Assembly: GCA_028671895.1 (NCBI GenBank)
Contig: JAPMAC010000231.1
Coordinates: 12,364,001-12,428,000 of the forward strand
DNA from: Oenanthe sinensis
Lineage: Eukaryota > Streptophyta > Magnoliopsida > Apiales > Apiaceae
Direction: 5' to 3'
Length of the DNA: 64,000 nucleotides
Of this stretch, positions 56,162 through 64,000 are shown in pieces (the first letter of the stretch is position 1; each line of letters begins with the position of its first letter). Position numbers and translations under genes: made by a program. The notes beneath the pieces were generated by a model. The model did no database searches and was not told the DNA's origin. It saw nothing but the letters and a program-made list of their open reading frames with translations.

Positions 56162-58638
56162 CATTAAAAGCTAGAGTCTTAGTGTCATCATCTTTGAATG
56201 TTTTTGTTTGAGACTCTCCCTCAATAGATGTTTGTTATTCTTCTTGAGCATCTATCAAAGTTTATCTTACCATACCATTGGAGTTCTCAACACTTATTGT
56301 GTGAATCATCAAAGAAGGCCTTTCAACATGTTCCCTTACCCCACTATCACCCATCCCCTGACTATGTAGTTCTTGTATGGGGTGAAGTAGGTTGAACCCC
56401 TTTACTACTACTCACCACTGGTACATTAGAACCTCTCATGAATCCATTTCATTGCCTACTACCTCCTGTTGTTCTCTCATTGCTAATAATTCCTCTATTT
56501 TATTATGAAAGGTCCTTGCATAAAGACCATTGAGTGTCTAGGATTCTGTGAGGTTGAAAATGTCCTTTAGTTCCATTCTCACCTTACAAAAATAAGTTTC
56601 TTTAAGCTTATCCGACTTACATTGATAACTTGAATTGATATACTTGTTAAATAATTTACCTGTATTGTGGATAAGATAGTCAATCGTCATCATTGGAAGA
56701 GAATTAAACTTTAAAATCCATTGAATGGTTGTCTTGTAGGTAACCTCATTCTACCAAATTGCATTATAATCAAAGACTAGTTGTTCATCCTCATTCTCCG
56801 ACTCAGATACAAACTTTGATTATCTCCTTTTTTGACCTTTGATCTTTTTAACCTTTTTAGATTTTGGTTTTTTCAGATTCTAGCACAACCAGTGCTTCGA
56901 GAACTTCATTGATCTTGCCTTCTATGATCACTACAGTTGTAGTGGAAAGGGAATAGTTGAAGAGGTAGCTGTATAGATTTAAGACTGCATCTTATGCAGA
57001 CATGGACAACTCATGTTCCATTCTTTTCCTCAGGACATCATAAGTACTTAATAATTCCAGAATTTGAGATTGCTTATGGTAAACTGATACATCTGAGATT
57101 GCATCCACCAAAGGATAGAGAAATATAAGCCCCTCATCTTTTGGGATGATTGTGAAGTCAATCAAAATCTTGGTTGTTTTCTTTAGGATTCCTTCCCAAA
57201 ATGTATCATCATTAGATTCTGAAGGCAGTCTAGACTGTGACTCAACATTAGCCTCTAATAGTTTTTAATTTTCAGAGTCTAGCCCGCCAGGAGCCTTGGG
57301 AGTATATGTTTCCTGAAAAATAGGGTCATATAACCTCATTTTTTTATTCGTGTGTGTAGAATAAGCCTTCCTCAACCTCTTATATTTTTTGTCAAAGGAC
57401 TTCATAGTAGACTCTAGAAGAGTTTCATGTGTTGCATACTATGGTATGATAGAGTTTACAGTCTTTTAAGAGACTGCAAACTTGGTTAATTGGCTTGATT
57501 CAAGTATGTCATAACTCTCCTTTAATAAAGAAAGCCCATCTACAACTTGTTTCTCAAGAGGGTCCAACTCATTTTCCTCACTCACATCAACCAGCTTGGT
57601 TTGTATCAATCTCCTTCTTTTTACAACTGGTGCTTATTAAGAAGCACCAGAGGTTGGTTTCTTTTTGGGAGTTATATTATGAGATTGTTTCTTTAAAGTA
57701 GTTTTGGCTACTTGGGTAGGTTCAGGGGGACTCTCTATTACATTATCTTATACCATTTCACCACCAAAGAAAAAAGACTTATAGACAGAAGGTTGTAGGT
57801 AGAGAGTTTTACCTACATTACCAGTAAATATGTCATTTTAGATAAGCTCATTTTTTTTCATCTATTCAATTAATATCTGAGAATATCCTCTTCTGCTACT
57901 TGTATGCCTGCACACAACATTTATCTGCAAGCTTAACAGACATATCAGGAATGAAGTGATTGAGGAGAAGTATTATGAATATATGATAATAGACCTTTTT
58001 CCTCCCCTCTTGCACATTGTTTGATTTTTCTCCCATTTATGTAAGTAACTTATCACCAATGTTAATTACTCTGTCAAAAAAGAGATTATGACCAATTTGA
58101 TAAGTAAAAAAAGTAAGTGCATCAAAATCACTACACTTACCAGTAAAGCGTCTAGGAATTTGATCAAAAAAGAATGACCACTCTTTTCTCAAATAAGGCC
58201 TAGTAATCATACTCATATTATCTAAGTTACCAGTGTAACCTAATGACTTAAACATATCTCTAATATCACTATCATGGACTGTATCATCATATGGTGTTTT
58301 AACAGGTAATTTGAAGATATAATTAATCAAATAAGCAGTCACATCAAAATAGTGGTACCAAAGATGGACATTATTTTACCTAGATGATCTTGAGTATGAT
58401 CAACAACCTTGGTTAAGCTTCATGCTTCTGAGATAGTTTCTTGATGAATAACAGGAGATGCCTTCAATACATAGCTGGGAGCACTTTGGTCTAGGAAATC
58501 CATGACTAGGTAGTAGTCCGCATCTACACCATTCTTGTCGTCTAGGGCAACCACATGATTTGTTGCCATGAACTCAAAGTCTCCTAAAGTGAAGGTTATA
58601 GCTTTGGGTCCCCTCATAATAGTGGAAGTTGTTGCCAT
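56162..58638 (-). pseudogene. Extra ORF of the SIRE/Maximus-like element, N-terminal part
   Basis: Start ATG at 58638-58636. The 58638-58420 frame (MATTSTIMRGPKAITFTLGD ... VDADYYLVMDFLDQS) and 58342-58037 frame (IRDMFKSLGYTGNLDNMSMI, FFFDQIPRRFTG, LTFFTYQIGHNLFFDRVI) resemble the conserved protein I recall downstream of pol in dicot SIRE-like elements (L-G-Y-G-L--L, W-FLFH, NQ-FNFSK-IF). Beyond 58020 the reading is broken but Ser/Glu/Lys-rich pieces continue to the CACTA at 56158. The slot is called env-like in soybean SIRE1; no signal peptide or membrane segment is evident here, so I do not call it an envelope. Confidence 0.65.
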
Positions 58639-59131
58639 TAATTTTGTAGTGAAAAGCTTTGAGATATTTCTTGTAAAGAGTAATTAGGTTTGTAGAGAGC
58701 TCTGATAATAAATTTCCTTGAAAAATAATTGCAATTGAACAAGTGAGTGAAAATGCAAGTAATTTTCTATTTTGTTAAAAAATACATACACATTACACAC
58801 AAGTCTACAGCTGTAGCCAGTGAAAAGTAACTGTTACCGCTCATTTCTAGTCATTTTAAACGGTTAAAAAATAATCATAGTCTGCATGCGCGAATTCTAA
58901 CATTTTCAGAATCTATAGACTCCCGTCAGAATCTTTAAAGATTGGTGCTATTAGAGACTATAGTAATGTGTATTATCATAGACTACAAAACCCTTAGAGT
59001 CTAACTTAAACTCTATCAAGGTATTATACTTAGTGAATAAGTATCATTAAAGGTATATAGTTTGTGACAAAATCAGGACCTATATACTAAGTACATACCT
59101 CGCTGCCTGGATTGTAAATGCAGTTACATAT
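58639..59131 (-). other. Spacer between pol and the extra ORF
   Basis: About 490 bp without coding signal, between the end of RNase H and the ATG at 58638. It has scattered AGACTC/GAGTCT words. It could hold an internal promoter, splice signal or ribosome-entry sequence for the downstream ORF; nothing specific is visible. Confidence 0.45.
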
Positions 59132-60600
59132 TTAGCATACTTAAATCACCCATAAATCTGAGAAAAGTAGCTTCAACAAGTGGTTTTGTTAAAATGTCTA
59201 CAATCTGTTTGTTAGCTGGAACATAATGAAGTTTTACAATACCATTCTCCACATGTTCTCTAATAAAATGATACCTGACATTAATATGCTTTGTTCTGTA
59301 ATCTTGAACTGGATCCTCCGCAATTTTTATTGCACTTGTATCATCACATTACATAAGAATATTGGTTAGATTCAGTCCATAATCAAATAATTCATTTCTC
59401 ATCCACATGATTTGAGCACAACAAATTCTAGCTTTAATATATTGAGCTTCCGCGATAGAAGTTGACACAGTTTGTTATTTCTTACTAAATCAAAAAATCA
59501 ACATGTTTCCTAGCAATTGACATTCACTTATTGTGATTTTCTTGTCTACCTTACACCTTGCATAATCAGAGTCTGAGTAGCCATTAGTGAAAAATCAGAG
59601 TCTTTAGTGTACCACAAACTAAGATTTAGAGAACCTTTGAGATACCTTTTTTTTCACAGCAATTAAATGATATTCCCTAAGGTCAACTTGGAATCTTGCA
59701 TACAAACATGTTGAAAATATTATATCTAGTCTACTAGTAGTTAAATATAGTCATGAGTTATTCATGTCTCCACAACTAGTGTTATCAATTTTCTTTCCTT
59801 TAGGGTCACAGTCTAGCTTAGTGGTAGTTTCCATGACAGTTTTGGCAAATGCAAAGTCTTGCAAATTAAATTTCTTTAAGAGTTTTTTTAATATATTTTG
59901 TTTGAATAATAAAAATTCCATCATTAGTATGTTTGACTTGAAGTTCTAAAAGAAGTTTAATTCTCTCATCATGCTCATCTCATATTTAGACTATATTAAT
60001 TTACTAAACTTTTCACAAATTTTTCATTTTTAGAATCAAATATAATATCATCAATATATATTTGGACAGATAAATTATAATCTTTATGTTTTCTAATAAA
60101 TATAGTTTTGTCAATGGTACCTCTTGTGAAGTGATTGTCAAGTAGAAATTTTAACAGATTTTCACACCATGATCTAGGTACATGCTTTAGTCTATGATTA
60201 GGAAATTTTCGGATCTACAAATCCAAGTGCATGTTCCACATAGACTTCTTCATCTAGTTTCCCATTGAAGAATGTATTATACACATCTATTTAATAAACT
60301 TTGAATTTTAAATGTGTTTCAAAGGCAAGAAACATTCTGATTGTTTCCAATCTTGCTACAGGTGCAAAAGTCTCATCATAGTCAATGCATTCTTCCTATG
60401 AAAAACTTTTTACAACCAATCTGAATTTGTTTCTCACCAATGTTCCCTTTTCATCAATATTTCTTCTGAAAATCCACTTTGCACCAATAATTGAACTATT
60501 CTTAGGTGTTGGAACTAGTTTCCATACCATGTTCCTTTCAAATTCATTCAGATCTTCCTTCAATTTTATTTGGTTCATTCTTTAAAAGAAAACAGTTGCA
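59132..60600 (-). pseudogene. SIRE/Maximus-like RT and RNase H
   Basis: The minus-strand frame 60578-60396 reads LKEDLNEFERNMVWKLVPTP and GAKWIFRRNIDEKGTLVRNK, the standard RT start. Further on, in shifted frames, come VYVEHALGFVDP-like relics near 60230, the active site IYIDDIIF (about 60065-60042) and, for RNase H, relics near 59560-59400. Pol ends with VEATFLRFMGDLSMLNM and a stop at about 59132. The YIDD motif is intact but the frame is not. Confidence 0.8.
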
Positions 60601-60867
60601 CAAACATTCATTCTGAGTAGCTCTTCTAGTTTGAACACAACAGTCAGGATCACCAATAAATAAATCAGAAGTATGATCCCTTACCCACTTTCTAGCTGGT
60701 GGAACATTATTCCTTGAACTAGAATCTCCCCCTAAATCTGTAGCATTCCCTGTAGAAGGACTAAACTCATTTTATGAGGCTTCTCCTATATTAGTTGATT
60801 CTGAGAATACTCCAGACTCCTGTTATCCAGACCCTGAAGAGTTAGACCTAAACTGGCTGGACTTTAT

Positions 60868-62070
60868 CTAGCATGATTCTGAGTCTCTAGACTCTGAAGT
60901 AACTTCATCAGCCTTCATATCAAATTTACTCAAATTTTCTGGATGCACTTTCAACACAAAGAATTTTAAACCAAATATGTGAAAGTGTTTCACACTTACC
61001 TTCTTGTTCTTGACTATCTCATAGGGTGTCATCTCATGCATGTTGATATGTGTGCAATTTTGAATAAAATATATTGTATTGACAGCCTCTGTCCAGAAAT
61101 AGAGTAACAGTTTAGATTCTACCAACATGGTTCTAGTTGCTTCTCCGATGATTCTATTCTTTCTTTCCACAACTCTATTTTGCTGAGGAGTATCTAATGT
61201 TGAGAATTGTTGATTGATTCCTTTTGTGGCACAGTACTCCTCCATTATGGAATTTTTGAACTATGTTCCATTATCACCCCTGAGGATTTTCACAATTTTC
61301 TTTGATTGATTTTCTAAAAAGGTGACATGTTCCATAATGAGTTGTGGGGTTTCATCATTTGTATGTAGAAAACTACCAAAGTAAACCTGGTAAAATCATT
61401 GACATTGACATTGACAAGAGCATAAATCTTTTTGGTAATTGACATAAAACTAACTTAACCAAATATATCAAGATGCAATAAATAAAATAGTTCATAAATT
61501 GTGTTTATTCCCTTACTCTTGAAGGATGTCTTTCTTTATTTCCCAAGTTGACATGATTCACATAGTCCATCTTGCACAAAATTAACTTGAAGTAGTTCTC
61601 TATCAAGATTATGTTTCACCAATTTTTTGAGTGTCATGAAGTTTAGATGAAATAGTTACTTGTGCCATTTTCAGCTTTCTTCTATTAAGGCTTTACTATA
61701 GAGACATGTCATAACACTAGTTGTGCAATCTTTCAAACTGGCTTCATATATGTTACCATGTCTATGACCTTCGAGTACTAGAATGCATGTTTCTTTATGA
61801 GTCACAAGGCATTCTTTGTTGTTAAAACCTATATGGCAACCTCTATCTCCAAGTTGACTAGTAATTTTCAAATTATGCTTCAATCCCTCGACTAATGCTA
61901 CCTCTTCATTGATGATATTTCCAAGAATAATTGTATCATATCCTAGTTTTCTACCTTTGTTTCCATCTCCAAAGGAAACTTATAGGCCATCCTTGTCCAT
62001 AAAGTCTTTGAGCAAGGAATTTTTTCCAGTCATATGTCCTGAGCATCCACTATCTAGTATTAGGGACCTT
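60868..62070 (-). pseudogene. SIRE/Maximus-like protease and integrase
   Basis: The protease active site DSGCSGHMTG is at 62054-62025 and intact. Then ALVEGLKHNL with the 61883-61671 frame (CHIGFNNKECLVTHKETCIL) leads to the integrase HHCC (relics KWHK...HLNF and CESCQLGK near 61670-61550). Core: LRGDNGT near 61290-61260 (second Asp) and TPQQNRVVERKNRI in the 61245-60868 frame (Glu). The integrase end HIFGLKFFVLK is followed by a Ser/Asp/Glu linker with repeated SRDSES-like words. Several stops and shifts break it. Confidence 0.83.
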
Positions 62071-62390
62071 CTTATCCTTTATTCCTTGCACAGTAACAAG
62101 CTATTTAGATATTTTAAGGACCCAAACATTTTTGGATTCTTTTGAATTAACAGGTTTAATATTGTTCACTTTAGATTAACATGTATCCTTTGTTGTCTTA
62201 GACTCTGACTGAGTCTTAACAGTTTCATATGAGCTTTTAGCAATGGAAGATTTGAGCTCATAGAAATTGTAATACATATTGTGATAGTCTCTACACATGT
62301 ATATATTATGAAACAAGGATTTTGTGGCATGTAGTGACTTGCCAAACTCTGAGGAGGTTTAGGCTCTGACTTTTTTACTATCTTAGTCTT

Positions 62391-64000
62391 ACAATCTATA
62401 GACAAATGATTGTGATTTCCACATCTAAAGCATTTCTTCCTAGGAGCATCAGAAATGTTTTAATAGATATTAGCTTTATTAACACCTTCTTTTCTATTCA
62501 TGTTTCTTCTAATTTTGCTAGACTCTATCAGGTTCTCTAGTCTCTCTTTCAACTTAGACTTGGATAGGAATCCTATGTTCATATTTTTCTTTGTCTCTTA
62601 TTTCTTTGAGTCATCTATTATTTTAACATTTTCATGTGGAGTAACAGATGAGTCTCTAACTTCCTTGAACAAAACAAGGGCGTCCTCAGGAATAAAAAAC
62701 TTAATAGGAGTAATATTCATCCTAGTTTTGGTCTATTTAATTTGACTAACTTCTGTTTTAATGTTTTAATTTTCAGTGATAGGTCTTTTACCTTGGCTCT
62801 TGTCATAGCCTAGACCTTCAATTTGGTCATTGAGAATCTCATGAACCTTATACAGAGTAAGTCCATACTATGAAGTTAGGACATTTTTGCTCTAATTGTT
62901 TTCTAACAAAGTCATAGGCCTTAAGTAAATCAGCATGATTATGTTTATACTTTTCAGAATCTTTTCTATACTCATCCATTAAGACTAACTCAGACTCCAA
63001 GTAACTATTCCTACTAAATAAAGTCAAATTTTCTTCATTTAACCTTTCATTATCATTAGTGAGTAATATATAATTAGCCATTATATTTTTCACTTATCCA
63101 TTATATTTTTTACTTAGTCTAAGCTTAGTAAATATTCTGAGGAGAAAATTGATACCTGAAACTTAGAGGATGTTGAGTTATTGAGGTAATCATATTTTAT
63201 TGAGTAGACAACCATCAATGCTAGATTTTCATAATCAATGTCATCTTCAGAGATGCTTATTTTGCCCAATCTTTTTCAATTGATATGAATGCTTTACCTT
63301 TTCCTTGTGTTTTAACTTTTCTGCACTAACTTTCAAAATGCCCCAAATATACCACAGTTAAAGCACTTGACTTTCTTCTTATCAAGTTTGATGATGTACT
63401 GTTTCTTTCCTCAATCTTCTGATCCTCCTTCTTGAATGATGGTCTCTTGCTAAATTTTTTAATTCTTTTATTGAATTCTATCTTTTTGAAATTTTTAGCA
63501 ATCATTTGATTCATGTCAATCTTAGAATCGAAATCAGATTCTATGTCAGTAGACTCAGCTTCAACAACAGATTTATCCTTCTTTTTTTATTCCTTTAATT
63601 TAATTATTTGGGTTCTTCTTGTTGTTCTTTCATAGACTCCATCATGAGTGTAACAGACTTCGTCTTATGAGCCTTTTTTTTCTTTCTCTGTTGCATCTCA
63701 TAATCATATGTTTTGAGTCTACCATACAATTCTTCTAATGAGATTTCATCCAAATCCTTGGATTCTCTTATTGCAGTTGCCTTGTTATCTCATTCTTCTA
63801 GAAGGGCCTTGATAAATTTGGTGTTTGTGTCTTCACTATCATAATCCTTTCCAAGTATGGTCATCTCATTCAAGAGTTTTATAAATTTATCATACATCTT
63901 AGTGATAAATTCTCCATATTTAGCCTCAAAGTATTCATACTCTTGAATTATGAGAGACCTTGCATTCTTCTTGACATCATTGATACTATAACAACCCAAG
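62391..64000 (-). pseudogene. SIRE/Maximus-like gag (5' end outside the window)
   Basis: The 63999-63790 frame reads NDVKKNARSLIIQEYEYFEA, FDKFIKLLNEMTILGKDYD-like and LLEE, matching the UBN2-type gag of plant Copia (the piece L--ALP--W). A first zinc knuckle near 63380-63340 is degenerate (CFNCGIFGAF, His lost, then a stop). The 63093-62848 frame is coiled coil (LNEENLTLFSRNSYLESELV). A second knuckle CFRCGNHNHLSIDC (62432-62391) is intact with CX2CX4HX4C spacing. The region has at least three shifts or stops. Confidence 0.78.

Larger units (their letters stand above)
40752..64000 (-). mobile_element. SIRE/Maximus-like Copia element, interrupted by two later insertions (5' end beyond the window)
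   Basis: On the minus strand from the right edge: gag (64000-62391), protease (about 62054), integrase (61700-60868), RT and RNase H (60600-59132), a long extra ORF (58638 leftward), a polypurine tract (41570-41582) and a 3' LTR (41569-40752). The Copia order with integrase before RT and a long ORF after RNase H fits SIRE/Maximus. The extra ORF is split by a CACTA (52533-56158) and by another Copia (42659-51470); removing both rejoins it. The coding frames have many stops, so this copy is dead. Confidence 0.82.

Noticed and set aside
1..64000. tRNA, rRNA and small nuclear RNA genes
   Set aside because: Looked for tRNA-like GGTTCGAATCC boxes and conserved rRNA words on both strands by eye; none found. 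A covariance-model scan would be decisive.

Overview
This is plant nuclear DNA, almost certainly from a eudicot with an AT-rich, transposon-dense genome. The evidence is spliced plant-type genes, LTR retrotransposons of standard plant lineages, a CACTA transposon, an RTE-type LINE and a plant-specific bHLH gene. I cannot name the species. No rRNA, tRNA, CRISPR or bacterial feature was seen.

Layout. 252-2513 is a solo LTR with a perfect 5-bp target duplication (TSD). It sits in a decayed Ty1/Copia (SIRE/Maximus-like) element that runs rightward (2519-5628, then 16712-20566). That element is split by an 11.1-kb Ty3/Gypsy element of Tat type on the minus strand (5629-16711, TSD GGTAT). The Gypsy carries gag, protease, RT, two RNase H domains and integrase. 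It also has an intron-containing ORF on the opposite strand and a palindromic minisatellite near its 3' LTR. From 20.6 to 26.85 kb the decayed Copia sequence recurs in inverted orientation, giving a large imperfect palindrome whose right arm still holds the empty Gypsy target site. A forward Copia RT scrap follows at 26.85-27.25 kb.

27.3-28.9 kb is AT-rich with degenerate repeats. 28.9-30.85 kb is a 5'-truncated RTE LINE. The only complete-looking host gene is at 31089-36832 (minus): a six-exon bHLH transcription factor of the FBH1/FBH2 (bHLH80/bHLH81) type, about 350 aa. Its G-box-bearing upstream region has a second copy inside intron 1.

38.6-40.75 kb holds the 3' end and LTR of another Copia. 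From 40752 to the window end lies a leftward SIRE/Maximus-like Copia: gag at the right edge, protease, integrase, RT/RNase H, then a long extra ORF and a 3' LTR. Its extra ORF is interrupted twice. One insertion is a full-length Angela/Tork-like Copia (42659-51470, TSD TCATG). The other is a 3.6-kb CACTA element (52533-56158, TSD CTT) that has captured the 3' part of a CDC48C/NVL-type AAA-ATPase gene with five exons still open and in phase.

The FBH gene is the only likely conventional cellular function here. The rest is a layered record of transposition, solo-LTR formation, inverted duplication and gene capture. All coordinates and splice sites were read by eye; lineage names rest on recalled family motifs, not on searches.
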